DNA of 64,000 nucleotides from Meandrina meandrites (Eukaryota; Cnidaria; Anthozoa; Scleractinia; Meandrinidae). Below are positions 19,748 to 30,492 of this stretch, piece after piece (within the stretch, counting starts at the first letter, position 1; each line of letters starts with the position of its first letter). Below the pieces are notes generated by a model, which was given only the letters and a program-made list of their open reading frames with translations, ran no database searches and was not told where the DNA came from. Where the stretch lies: contig OY855911.1 in NCBI GenBank assembly GCA_963693305.1, forward strand, positions 29,962,939 to 30,026,938. Reading direction: 5' to 3'. A program made the translations under genes and the position numbers.

Positions 19748-20861
19748 ATCACTTGATAGACCCGGGGGGTAGTGGGGGGGGGGGGGGGGGGGGTTGGTTT
19801 GATTCAGCGGTATTCAATTGAGTGTCAAAAAATCAGAACATAATTATCACTCTGGTCAATCATCAGTTACTTGTATCCAATCATGAGGGCACAGACGATT
19901 CAGTGAGCCAATCAAAATTCAGTGCAAATACATGACGCTGCATGAATGGCGCGTAGCGCGGGAAAACATGTGTGAGCGAGTCACGAGTGGCTTTTTGTGA
20001 TAGCATCAATTCCACGACAAACAAAAAATTAAATTAACGTTCCAGCTCTTTATTCAATAAATCACGGGTAAAACGTTGTTGCTCGTTATGTACTGCTTTA
20101 GTCGACCCTGTCCTGGAAACTTCTTGGTGAACTTAAAATTAAGAGTCATTGAGAAAGTGTTCCAGATGTTGGAAATCGGGGTCAACCGATTTTGCTGAAA
20201 CTTGCTGCAGAAGTTGGCCTTGATGAGATATTCCAAAAGCCATTTACTTAAGGACGTTCGCGCTAATTGTTTATGCGCATCCTTACTGCGCACGTAATTC
20301 CTGACGTACCGCTACGCCACGTCATGCATCGAGCGCGGGCGCTGAGGAAACTTTCCAACCACATGCGAAATTACGTGCGCCAATTTTTCAAAATCAGGGT
20401 AGTTTTCTACAGACTTTATCTCTGAAACGAAGTCGGTGACCCCCACTTTTTTTTGCATTTCTGACACAAGTAACTCATTATCCGTCCTCAGTAAAAATTT
20501 AAGAAAAATCTATCGACTAGAAAATTTTCGCGCGAACGTCCTTAAACACTTGAACTGAAACACAAGCGCCGAAACATTGCGACGCCATGTTACATCAAAT
20601 CCACCAGTGAGGAATGGGTTCGAAATGTAAAACCGTTTATTCCGCTGGCTCAAAAAAAAAACTGAACGTTCTCTTAACTTCAATCGCAGCGAAAACTGTT
20701 CAACTAAACATAAAGATTAGATTAACATAAATTTCCTAATATTGTTTTCTTTCTGATTGGATGAGATAGTGGCGAGATTTTTAAGGCAAACAGTAAGTGA
20801 CCTAGTGATACAAATGCGAATAACTTTCGGCACTCAAATGAAAGCCGCTCTCACTTGCCAA
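19748..20861. other. 3' flank of gene A
   Basis: It starts with a 20-plus G run (about 19763-19792) shared in position with gene B. AATAAA occurs at about 20056. It contains the TTAA MITE at 20252-20541 and then leads into the minisatellite. No gene is seen. Confidence 0.5.
20252..20541. mobile_element. 290-bp MITE with TTAA duplication, empty site preserved in copy B
   Basis: The ends are GGACGTTCGCGC and GCGCGAACGTCC, flanked by TTAA (20248-20251, 20542-20545). The duplicated segment in copy B reads straight through as TTTACTTAAACACTTG near 50516-50531. The insertion is therefore specific to A and later than the duplication. TTAA with seamless excision is a piggyBac-type feature (family knowledge). 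Confidence 0.88.
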
Positions 20862-22058
20862 GGGCAACAAGCTGTCACGCTTCCTGTACACAGTGCAACA
20901 AACTGCCACGCTTCCTATACATAGTGCAACAAACTGTAACACTTCCTATACATAGGGTAATACACTGTCACGCTTCCTATACATAGTGCAACAAACTGTC
21001 ACGCTTCCTATACATAGTGCAACAAACTGTCACGCTTCCTATACATAGTGCAACAAACTGTCACGCTTCCTATACATAGTGCAATAAACTGTCACGCTTC
21101 CTATACATAGTGCAAAAAACTGTAACGCTTCCTATACATAGTGCAATAAACTGTCCCGCTTCCTATAAATAGTGCAACAAACTGTCACGCTTCCTATACA
21201 TAGTGCAACAAACTGTAAGACTTCCTATACATAGTGCAACAAACTGTAACACTTCCTATGCATAGGGTAATACACTGACACGTTTCCTATACATAGTGCA
21301 ATAAACTGTCACGCTTCCTCTACATAGTGCAACAAACTGTCACGCTTCCTATACATAGTGCAATAAACTGTCACGCTTCCTATACATAGTGCAAAAACTG
21401 TCACGCTTCCTATACATAGTGCAATAAAGTGTCACGCTTCCTATACATAGTGCAACAAACTGTCACGCTTCCTATACTTAGTGTAAAAAACTGTCACGCT
21501 TCCTATACATAGTGCAATAAACTGTGACGCTTCCTATACATAGTGTAAAAAACTGTCACGCTTCCTATACATAGTGCTATAAAGTGTCACGCTTCCTATA
21601 CATAGTTGCAACAAACTGTCACGCTTACTATACTTAGTGTAAAAAACTGTCACGCTTCCTATACATAGTGCAATAAACTGTGACGCTTCCTTCACATAGT
21701 GCAATAAACTGTCACGCTTCCTGTACATAGTGTTATAAGCTGTCACGCTTCCTTTTCATAGTGCAATAAACTGTCACGCTTCCTACACATAGTGCAATAA
21801 ACTGTCACGCTTCCTTTTCATAGTGCAACAAGCTGTCACACTTCTTTTTCATAGTGCAATAAACTGTCACGCTTCCTATACATAGTGTTATAAACTGTCA
21901 CACTTCCTATACATAGTGCAATAAACTATCACGCTTCCTATAATAGTGCAACACACTGCACAATAAACTGTCACGCTTCCTATACATAGTGTTATAAACT
22001 GTCACGCTCCCTATAACGTAGTGTTAGTAACTGTCACACTTCCTATACATAGTGTAAT
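20862..22058 (+). repeat. 31-bp minisatellite, copy A, about 38 units
   Basis: The unit reads CACGCTTCCTATACATAGTG followed by CAACAAACTGT, with frequent CAATAAA, GTGTTATAAA and GTGTAAAAAA variants. There are no unique spacers and units are contiguous, so this is a satellite, not a CRISPR array. The sister array is at 50672-51150. Confidence 0.95.
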
Positions 22059-22523
22059 ATAAGTTGGGTTACCGTAGTCCAGAACCCGGGGAGTGTGGCT
22101 ATTAAAAAATACTTTATGCGGGGAGGTTCCGCTCCAAGACCCAAACACTTACCCATTTATACGGCATTTTCGACAGAAAAGGCAGGCCTTTCGTATACCT
22201 TCGATAGAAAATGCTACCCCTTTTACATACCTACAATGGGGATAATGCCTCGATTTTCTTAACTTTTTACCCCTCAAATACTTAGATGAATCAACCGTTC
22301 GGAGGATCTGTTCAAGATACTTTGAAAGGCCTTTTCCTCCGTTTTTTTCCAGCCATGCTCTGTACTCCAACGCGTGAAATCTCTAATCTCTGCCTTTTTA
22401 TAAACCCCCAGACTGGAAGAGGTAGTCCTTTCGGGAGGAGCCTCCCCGTATTGCTAGTTTTCACTGTCACGTCGCAAAAGAGTAAATCCAAAACTATTCA
22501 GTGAAAAAACTCAAGAATATTAA

Positions 22524-22750
22524 GGTAGTGGCAAACGAGGACACAATGTTGCGGACACATTGTTGCTCACGATTGTTTCTATGCTGCGTAAACCGGGAAA
22601 CATTTGTTGCGGACACAAAATGTTTCTGAAAGAAATTAGAAACATTTTTGTGTCTCGGACACAAATTTTGTGTCCGCAACAAATGTTGCGCGCGGGGGCA
22701 AACGGGGAAACATTTGTGTCCGCAACATTGTGTCCTCGTTTGCCACCGCC
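22524..22750. mobile_element. Hairpin MITE
   Basis: The terminal inverted repeats are about 37 bp (GGTAGTGGCAAACGAGGACA and the complement ending GTTTGCCACCGCC), and inside are further inverted GTTGCGGACACAAA words. It is absent from the corresponding place in copy B. Confidence 0.75.
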
Positions 22751-22789
22751 TTTATAGGTACATTTGTCTGTGGCGATCGGTAGACTTAA

Positions 22790-22916
22790 TTTCACTAGAA
22801 TGATTCATCCGATCTAGGTTTTTTAACGCTAAATTTTTTACTCTGATGAAGGTGGACAGAGACCACCGAAAATTTAGTGTTAAAAAACCTAGATCGGATG
22901 AATCATTCCAGTGAAA
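22790..22916. mobile_element. Hairpin MITE, 48-bp arms
   Basis: TTTCACTAGAATGATTCATC at the left is matched by GATGAATCATTCCAGTGAAA at the right. The loop is about 30 bp (CTCTGATGAAGGTGGACAGAG-like). Two arm mismatches only. Confidence 0.75.
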
Positions 22917-23570
22917 CTATTATAGGTGGTAGAAAATAACCAGATATTCTGTTTTCCCAAGTCTCGGGTTTGTACGGTATTCCGTACTAGAGTTATTCGT
23001 CAAAATGTTCCACACAAATTTACAGAGCACAGTATGGAAACGCCATGTTGGCGCCCATGCGGGAGTCAGATCACTCTAACATAAACACTTCTCGCAAAAC
23101 CTCAACTGTTCAGATTGTTAAAAATCACAGGATGAGACATTTTGTTTTAAGTATACGTGACAGCCTTCTGATGGCCATCTTGATGTCCTGTGGCGTCAAA
23201 TTCCGAAATTTAAAATGGTCTATCTTATAAACAAGATATATATTAAGGATGTCTAATAGCCAGTGAAGGATAAAAACTCAGGGTTCTTGCGATTCTGGAT
23301 TTTAGAATTTTCATAACGTCACGTGAAAACCAAGAATAGTTCACTATAGGAAGTGCCCCCCTCCCCCCCCCGGGGGGGGGGGGTGCTGAGGGGGTCGCTC
23401 TTCCTGTACACACGCGGTAGTCACGCTTGGTTTGTAATGTAGAGCTGTCTTAATTTGTAGTTATAGCTTTTAAGATATGTAAGGTGGTGTGAATCACTGC
23501 TAGGATTCTACATGTCCACTACTTCATGTAACCAGCATTGTCCAGTCTACCTTACAGTGTGACTCCTCTA

Positions 23571-23764
23571 ACCAAGGCCACCCAAGCAAATTCTTTGCAA
23601 ATTAAATGAATGAAAATCTTGCATGTTAATAATACATTTTTGACAAGTAAGCGATCCATGCAAGCTGCACACCACAGAATCAATACATTTGTGACAATTT
23701 TTATCGTTTCAACACGCAAATGCTATTGGTCAATTTGCAAAGATTTGCTTGGGTGGCCTTGGTT
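23571..23764. mobile_element. Hairpin MITE
   Basis: The inverted ends ACCAAGGCCACCCAAGCAAA and TTTGCTTGGGTGGCCTTGGT extend into TTTGCAAATT. It is absent at the matching position in copy B (near 54735). Confidence 0.7.
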
Positions 23765-24477
23765 GGGGTAGTCGCGAGATCGATAAAAGAAACCTTATCC
23801 CTCGGTCGTTCCAGATTGATCAATACAAGAGGGAGAGGCGGGGAAGGGGGAGGTGGAGGACATAATTGTGGATCTGTTAATAATGCAAGAACTAACCTAC
23901 ACAGTTTACTTGACAGACATCCCGAAGATGTCGAAACGTTTGTTATTCTTGCTAATTTTTGTATTGAAAATATTCCCTCAGACCTTACTTATTCAATGGG
24001 TTTGTTGTTGGGTTTGTACTGAAACTTCCTCGATTTTGTGCCTGTTAGTACCTTAATATATATTCCTTGCCATAGAATACTGCTCCGTATATTTTACTTG
24101 CGCAGTCAAAAGGGCTTCACATCATTAGTCAGAACTGGCCGGCCAGACCAGTAAATTCGAGAACATAATTCCGTTGTTCAGTTAGTCAGATTTGTGCAGT
24201 CAAATGATCTAAAATCAGTCAATGCATAAATATTATGGTGGATTTGTGCGAAAATCTCGTGAAAATTTCGCATTCAAAACCACCTGTATCTGACTGATGT
24301 TAGCGCCCTTAACTTACTAGATCCCCACTATTTTTAGAGTTTTACATCATTTCAGGATTAGCAGGGTGACGTAGGGTAGAGTAGCGTGGGGTGTAGAGTA
24401 GATTGGAGTATTGTCGATTCGTATGAGCTACGAAGTCGCGAGAAGCGAGCGACGAAGTTGCGAATCGCCAAACACAT

Positions 24478-25218
24478 ATCGTATTTTCTCAATTAAACGC
24501 CGGGCCCCGATTAAACACATAAACGTATAAACGCCGGACCAAAACGGTTGTTTTTAAAATAAATGCCGGAGGCGTTTAATCGAGCCCCCGGCGTTTGTTC
24601 GAGGCCCAGGCTTCTAATTGCGTTGAACCAACAAGTTGATTTTTCTCATATTAAATAATATTACTGCGACATATAAGTACGCTATGGTGCTTTGGTAATC
24701 TTAATAAACGTTCATGCGGAACTTACAGTGAAACGAACTCAACCGGGGCCACCCAACGATTTTTTTAGCCAATCACAAGACAAGATCAGAACAAAAGAAT
24801 TGGGCTTCATCAGCAAGCTTATCTTGTGATTGGCTAAAAAACGTTGGGTGGCCCCGGTTGAGTTCGTTTCACTGTAAAACTTTAGTACCCATACTTGCTC
24901 CTATTTTTTAATATCTTTTTGCGTTCTGTTTGGCGCATATCCTGATTGAACATACATGTGCTGTATATAATGCTGTAATTTCTTGGTAATAATCATCCTC
25001 AAAGACTCAGAGACAGTTTGCCGGGGCAGTACCAAGGGATAACGCGTTCCGCTTTCACAAACTGCCCTAGGTTTAGGCGGATGGGTGATAATGAATCAAT
25101 CCGAAAAAAATGACAGAAAATTGCATGTCATTAATAAACACCGTGCCCCGATTAAACGCCGTGTCCACAAGACCAATTTGAAATATACGCCGGTGGCGTT
25201 TAATTGAGAAAACACGGT
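24478..25218. mobile_element. 741-bp non-autonomous element built of AAACGCC words, A-specific
   Basis: The inverted ends are about 24 bp (ATCGTATTTTCTCAATTAAA and complement). The 7-bp flanking duplication is AACACAT (24471-24477, 25219-25225). Copy B carries AACACATGA uninterrupted near 56348. Internal segments repeat the end motif (GCCGGGCCCCGATTAAAC, GGCGTTTAATCGAGCC). Confidence 0.75.
24724..24875. mobile_element. Nested hairpin MITE
   Basis: TACAGTGAAACGAACTCAAC at the left and its complement at the right give arms of about 60 bp. It is inserted inside the element at 24478-25218, with TA at both ends. Confidence 0.75.
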
Positions 25219-26046
25219 AACACATGAAGCGAACTTTGAGAAAGTCTAAGCAGAGCAGATCTAGAGCAGAGCCGGTAGCGCAGAGTAGGAGGGTTCTGTA
25301 TATCATAACATCGATTCAAGTATACTAAATATATAAAATTTACTGACGTTCTTTGCTAGCGTACTTAAGTCTGTACATTATAAGCGTCTGCTAGGTCTAG
25401 ATGACGCTCATTGCTGTAGTTTTGTGTCACTGAAAATAATAAAAGCTGTTATATAGCTGTGTGCGTTGCCTCATTTTCATCTTTCTGTTTGTTTCGAAAT
25501 CGCAACGCTCGTTGCAATCTGTTCTATGACATTTGAGTTAAAAATTCTGCACACCTCAACTGCAACGTGTGTTGTCTACTATAATAGGCCGCTTTAAGTC
25601 ATCATGACACAAGAAAGAGGCTGAAAAGTCGTGCCGATAAACAAGCTTTCTGACATTATTAGAATCGTTAAGGCTTGCAGTGCTGAAATTCACAAAAAAT
25701 ATATATATTTACCAGCTGAAGCTGAAACAGCCAACTACCTCTCTCTAGCTTTTTCTCAAATCGTTTCTACATCGAGCTCTAAATACGGTATTTTTGATTT
25801 AAATACGTCTTTTTGATTTAAAAGTAAAATGTAACCGATTTGAAAGCAGTTCAACAAATGATCCCGAAATGCAGTCCACTGTCATTCGTCATAGTCACAT
25901 TTTCATTTCCTATCGCATTTATATTTCATTTTCTTTGTCGCGAAATGCAAACATGTATAAAAACAACTTTAAAAAACTTATAGAAATTGAGAACTTGTTA
26001 AGAACGTTTCACGGCACAAACTATGAAAAAAAAAATTAAATTAAAC

Positions 26047-26344
26047 TTATAATTTGGCCTCGGTTAGCATTTCGATATCGCTCACTCTTCCGCGAGAAAC
26101 ACCACCTTCTCTGGACCCGTTTGATTCGTCCGTCTTTTCTTTTGCATATGGCTGCGTTCTGTCGCCTGTTGACTGTGGATACCGCTCCGCCATCGCCTCG
26201 TACGCGTTGTTGACCAGGGAGAACGCATCGCTGTCTCCGTATTCTCGCCAAGTAGTGTCGATGAAAGTGAGCTCAACTTTTTGCTTGCCGGCTTCTTGTT
26301 GAACTCTTTCCTTGAACGCTGGGATTGCTGCTTGCGCCTGAAGT
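26047..26344 (-). pseudogene. 3' remnant of CALHM-like gene, copy A
   Basis: This matches codons for the C-terminal cytoplasmic part of the intact gene at 57291-58421 (LQAQAAI ... VELTFIDTTW ... VSDIEML). The frame is still open, but with a different end (TEAKL). Homology stops abruptly at 26344. The membrane part is missing here; a 5' piece survives at 32095-32531. Small indels relative to copy B include an extra codon in QQEAGKQ. Confidence 0.75.
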
Positions 26345-26682
26345 TTTCAATTTACCAATGTGATAGCATCGATAGTTTGAGAAGCATTTACTTTTCTTGC
26401 TGCGAAAACGTCCAACAGAACTGGGGAAATAGTTAATATTCCCACGAGCACATATTTTAATTAATCGGCAAACTCGTCAAAAACATAACAGAGCCATTCG
26501 AAAATTCATTTGGAGCCTAATACATCAAAGTCCGCACTTCATTCTTCTTACTATAAGCAATCTTACATCTGAAATAGTAATACGAGCCTCGCCAGATAAA
26601 GTTTGGTGCTTCAGTTAAGTCAAATGTACAATCACAATGAATTTTAACAAGATCGCGAATATTATAATTACCTTTTGTTGAG
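26345..26682. other. Sequence between CALHM remnant and Ngaro element
   Basis: This sequence is not present in the intact CALHM gene. A minus-strand open stretch (ending NEVRTLMY, stop at 26517) has Cys and aromatic residues but no family I recognise. It may be a divergent exon or an older insertion that broke the gene. Confidence 0.35.
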
Positions 26683-26797
26683 TTAAACTCATCAACAATA
26701 GATGAGCTTGGGCGTTGGTGCCTCAAGGTTGGTGGAGCCGGGCAATGCACAGCAGGGGAGGAGGTATCCATGGTAACCCTGAAGCGGCCACCACCCA
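26683..26797 (-). repeat. Ngaro repeat B2 (3' end)
   Basis: Outer 3' end of the element, with one difference from B1 (GGGGAGG versus GGGAAGG). Confidence 0.92.
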
Positions 26798-26885
26798 CCT
26801 GGGCACCGTCACACTGAAGGACTCAGTGGAATACTTACCAACCTAGCATGAGGCTCATCAACTCACCCGAGGGAGGGTGGGCCGG

Positions 26886-27159
26886 GCGAAAATTGCCAAG
26901 CTTGCGAGCGAATGTGCTAGCGAAATGAGCTTGCGAATGATAGCGAGCAGCGCACTGCGTGTAAAGGTCATGAAACGCCCCTGCACGGGTCCTGGGGCCA
27001 CCCCGAGCTTTATGCGGCCAGCGGTAGCGGCGTACTGCGTATAGGCGTCACAAAAAGCCCCAGCGAACCGCCAAGGTTGCAAGCGAGCTTCCTGCATCCA
27101 AAGGTTGCTGGAGGGCATTGCTTCGAGGTTAACTTTGCCTAAATTACATTTAGCCACAT
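26886..27159 (-). repeat. Ngaro repeat A2
   Basis: Internal copy of A1, directly abutting B1 (GCCACAT|TTAAACTC). That junction mirrors the expected circle junction between element ends. Confidence 0.92.
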
Positions 27160-27274
27160 TTAAACTCATCAACAATAGATGAGCTTGGGCGTTGGTGCCT
27201 CAAGGTTGGTGGAGCCGGGCAATGCACAGCAGGGAAGGAGGTATCCATGGTAACCCTGAAGCGGCCACCACCCA
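27160..27274 (-). repeat. Ngaro repeat B1
   Basis: 115 bp starting TTAAACTCATCAACAATAG on the plus strand; direct copy of 26683-26797. Confidence 0.92.
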
Positions 27275-27537
27275 AACCTCCAATCCCAAGGTGCTTGAAA
27301 AAGGAGGGGCCAGCGAACAGGGAGAATGGGACCTCCGACTCCAAAAACCCCAAGCACCAGGAGACCCGCATGCACGAGAAAGAATCAAAGCAAGCACTTA
27401 CCCAAACCATGAGCAGGCTGCGAGCTAACCAAGCTGCAATGCTAGCTGAGTACTCTCATAGTGATTCTCTCCAACCAGATGAACCTCGGCCTGGCCGTGA
27501 CGGAGGGCAGAATGAACAAACAAAGGCGAGGGCCGAA

Positions 27538-28575
27538 TTATGCCAGACGATTGGAAAGACTAGCCAAGGCTTCCGACGGAGTTCTTATATACAGCTGGTA
27601 AGCATTACTTGTCCAACGCCCGAGAGCCTGAATAAGGTGGTCTGGGACACCGTTGCGAGCCGCGACAGTCACTGCTCCGATGCGGAAGCTGTGGCTGGAA
27701 AAATTGCCTGGAACCCCAGCTGACGACAAGATTTCTCTTAGCCAATTCGTCAAAATGGCGCGAGACAGAGGTTGGCCAGATCTGAGCAGAAATAAAGGGC
27801 CAGGCTTATCACCCCGCACTGCCAGGTAGGACAGCATGGCGTGGACAGCGCAGAGAGGAGCCTTTCCCAGACCAATGTGAATGTAGCAGCCCTGTCGGAA
27901 CGGGTCGGTCTTTGATGCTTTAATCCAGATACGCATGCCTGAGGGGGAGAGCCTGGAGTCCACTGAGACATCTGCAGCCGACAAATGAAGCTCTGGCGAG
28001 AAGCTGGCTAGGTTAGGCACAGTAAATTCAGCTGAACGCAGAAAACCAAAATAGCCCAAGGTGCACGCTGCCCAAAACATGCAGTGATCAAAAGATGAGA
28101 GGTCCAAGGCCTGGTGAACGAGAGAAAGGATACTATCGGTCACGGGAAGACGCTGGGCAGCGGGGGAACCTTGAGAACGCTTTATCCCTCTCATCACTCG
28201 TTGAAGACGCAAGCAGTTAATTAATGGGTCGGGAAAACCTTGCTCGATCTGCAGGGAGCGAACGGCAGAAAGGTAAACTTTGATAGATGAGTGCTGAATA
28301 GAATCTGCGAGGAAGGAAACAAACAGACACAACATCCATTCATCAACTGGACATGGAGATCCATTTGCATGGAGCTTGCCAGCTTGGAGGCAGAAATTGT
28401 AAAATTTTCTTTGGCCGGAAGCGTACGATTTGCGAGTTGAATGGGCCAAACCTTGGACCAGGAAGTGCCGGCATCGTTCCTCTAGTAGGGAGGTATCAAG
28501 CTGTCCAGGAGAAACTGTGGGATAGGACACGGGTTCGGCTGAGCCTCCGGGGCCAGGCGGCGAAACTCCTGCCAA
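27538..28575 (-). CDS. Ngaro tyrosine recombinase
   Basis: A 345-residue ORF of the phage-integrase fold. An N-terminal SAM-like DNA-binding half (YASGQRKFYNFC) precedes the catalytic half: Arg in GFLRSAEF, the HSFR box with AATVAAR-like helix (SHSFRIGAV), LGRW, and Tyr in YQLYIRT. All nucleophile and activating residues are present. It integrates the circular cDNA without target duplication (family knowledge). The first residues overlap the RNase H end; the exact start is uncertain. Confidence 0.9.
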   Translation of the reverse strand: MAGVSPPGPGGSAEPVSYPTVSPGQLDTSLLEERCRHFLVQGLAHSTRKSYASGQRKFYNFCLQAGKLHANGSPCPVDEWMLCLFVSFLADSIQHSSIKVYLSAVRSLQIEQGFPDPLINCLRLQRVMRGIKRSQGSPAAQRLPVTDSILSLVHQALDLSSFDHCMFWAACTLGYFGFLRSAEFTVPNLASFSPELHLSAADVSVDSRLSPSGMRIWIKASKTDPFRQGCYIHIGLGKAPLCAVHAMLSYLAVRGDKPGPLFLLRSGQPLSRAILTNWLREILSSAGVPGNFSSHSFRIGAVTVAARNGVPDHLIQALGRWTSNAYQLYIRTPSEALASLSNRLA

Positions 28576-30062
28576 TGAAAGCGAGAAATTGCATCAGCAA
28601 CATTGTTTTGAATGCCGGGAACATGAACAGAAGAGAAGGAAAACCCCCAACGCGCAGCAGACAGCAGGAGATCCCGAAGTAGGTGCATCAAGGCGGGAAC
28701 CTTTGAGGTCCTGGATGTGAGCATAGCCACCACGGACTGGTTATCAGAGCGAAAGAGGACGTGTTTCCTTGACCAATGAGAACCCCACAAATGAGCCGCA
28801 ATCACCACAGGAAACAATTCTTTGTAAGCGATAGATTGTTGGGCCTGGGTGGGAGACCATGGGCCATAGAACCAGTGACCCTGGGAGTAGGCGCCAAAGC
28901 CAAGAGAACCAGCGGCATCGGAAGTGACTTCAATGTCAGCTACAGCGGACATGCCGGGGTACAGCCAGAACCCAACACCGTGCCACGAGGAAAGAAAGCG
29001 CTGCCACCACAGCAAATCTTGGCGAAACTCTCGATTGATGCGGATGGGATGATCCTTGTTACGAAAGCAGCAAAGCAAATCGATAAGTCGACGAAGAAAG
29101 GTTCTGCCAGGCCATACCACCTTCGCAGCGTGGTGCAAGTGACCAATCAGAGATTCGAGTTCGCGTTTCTTGCACCAGGTACGCTGGAGCCAGGTATGAA
29201 TGAGTTGGTTGAGTGCCTGAAGTTTATCCTCTGGTAAGCGGGCAATTTGCTGAACCGAGTCGAGCTCAATTCCTAGGACAGAGAGCGAAGTGGTTGGACC
29301 AACACACTTATTGGGGTGAAGAGGTAGTCCCAGAGACTTGCAGACTGCCAGGGCAGTGCTCAGGTTGTAAGCGCACTGAGGAGAGTGCGGGGGTCCAGCA
29401 GTGATAAAGTCATCCAGATAATGCAGCAAATCAGACACTGAATGCTGGTTTAGGAGGATCCACTCCACCATATCGGCTACTGAATTGAAGATGAAAGGGG
29501 CGGAGCGGAGGCCAAAGGGCAGTGTGAGGTCAACATAATACTGGCCACGCCATTTCAAGCCGAGGAGAGATCGGTCCTCAGGATGGATGGCTATATTCCG
29601 GTAGGCGGCCTCGACATCAAACTTGGCCATTAAGACCCCAGGGCCATAGCGCGACACCATGCGGATCACCTCGTCCAGACGAATGTACTGGAGAGAGAAG
29701 TCCTGGGGATCAATGCCGTCATTCACGCTAAGACCTCCAGGAGACGATAGATCAACGATCAGGCGCCACTTCCCAGGTTGCCCCCTTTTCGGAATAACCC
29801 CGAAGCTGCTGATGTGCAAGTTAGGTAATGGAGGGACAGGAAAAGGCCCGGCAACCCTACCCAACATGACCTCGTTGGCCAAGTACTCATCTACGACGTT
29901 TGCATGCAGGAGGGCCGACTGTTTGTTCTGTTTTGCTGACTTGAGCGGAAAGGATGACTGAAAGCCTAGCCGGAAACCATGTTTGATCCCCTGGAGGACA
30001 TAAGAGGCCTGTTGCTGATCCGGATGGCTGGCTAGTTCGCGTGCGAACACCACGTGGTGCAA
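28482..30062 (-). CDS. Ngaro reverse transcriptase - RNase H
   Basis: A 526-residue ORF, uninterrupted. The RT motifs are in order: IPKRGQPGKWRLIVDL (about 95-110), AKFDVEAAYRNI (motif A), LPFGLRSAPFIFN (motif B) and LLHYLDDF (motif C with catalytic YLDD). RNase H follows with catalytic acids in SDAAGS, KELFP and RSDNQSV, and a NNVADAISR ending. All catalytic residues are present. It is separated from Gag by about 430 bp without a clear domain; the true start could lie upstream if an intron exists. Its end overlaps the recombinase ORF by 94 bp in another frame, suggesting frameshifting, reinitiation or splicing for recombinase expression. Confidence 0.92.
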   Translation of the reverse strand: MHHVVFARELASHPDQQQASYVLQGIKHGFRLGFQSSFPLKSAKQNKQSALLHANVVDEYLANEVMLGRVAGPFPVPPLPNLHISSFGVIPKRGQPGKWRLIVDLSSPGGLSVNDGIDPQDFSLQYIRLDEVIRMVSRYGPGVLMAKFDVEAAYRNIAIHPEDRSLLGLKWRGQYYVDLTLPFGLRSAPFIFNSVADMVEWILLNQHSVSDLLHYLDDFITAGPPHSPQCAYNLSTALAVCKSLGLPLHPNKCVGPTTSLSVLGIELDSVQQIARLPEDKLQALNQLIHTWLQRTWCKKRELESLIGHLHHAAKVVWPGRTFLRRLIDLLCCFRNKDHPIRINREFRQDLLWWQRFLSSWHGVGFWLYPGMSAVADIEVTSDAAGSLGFGAYSQGHWFYGPWSPTQAQQSIAYKELFPVVIAAHLWGSHWSRKHVLFRSDNQSVVAMLTSRTSKVPALMHLLRDLLLSAARWGFSFSSVHVPGIQNNVADAISRFHWQEFRRLAPEAQPNPCPIPQFLLDSLIPPY

Positions 30063-30492
30063 GGGGCTAACGGCAGAGACGGGAGGAAGGTCCGAGCCGG
30101 CTACAGGAAAAGAGCAAAAAAGGGGAAGTCTGATAAGTAAGGGGGGGACCTATGAGCTGCAACAGACGCGGAATGGGATTAGCAAGTCAAGACAAAAACA
30201 AGGAAAGCTGGACTACCTAGAAGGGGTATTTATTGCAAAAAACGAAAAGCGATAAGTACAAAATGATCGGACAAGAGTCATAGGCCGATAAACTAGAGAC
30301 GTGTGATAAAATAAGGAAAAAAAAAATCGGGAGACTCGGAACAGCAAAATATATAAACAACGACTGCCCGTACAAGCCTAAGATAGAACAATAACAAGCA
30401 ACAACAGCAATAACTTGAAAAACTAAATGGATCGAAAGTTTCTGTCTGTAAAGAGTCTAAGGCCGCTAATGTAAAAGTGCCAAGTTCGCCTC

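Larger units (their letters stand above)
22059..26046. other. MITE-rich intergenic region
   Basis: No protein gene is recognised. It holds hairpin elements at 22524, 22790, 23571 and 24478, a C9/G12 junction at about 23357-23386 able to form a hairpin, and AT-rich DNA homologous to copy B (52930-57180). Short open frames are not conserved between copies. Confidence 0.6.

Noticed and set aside
20862..22058. CRISPR-like array of 31-bp repeats
   Set aside because: Units are contiguous with no unique spacers, in a eukaryotic context. It is a minisatellite.
27247..27723. 158-codon plus-strand frame within the Ngaro element
   Set aside because: It lies antisense to repeat B1 and the recombinase end, with no domain; an incidental frame.
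28776..29237. 153-codon frame antisense to the RT domain
   Set aside because: Exact antisense shadow of conserved RT coding sequence.
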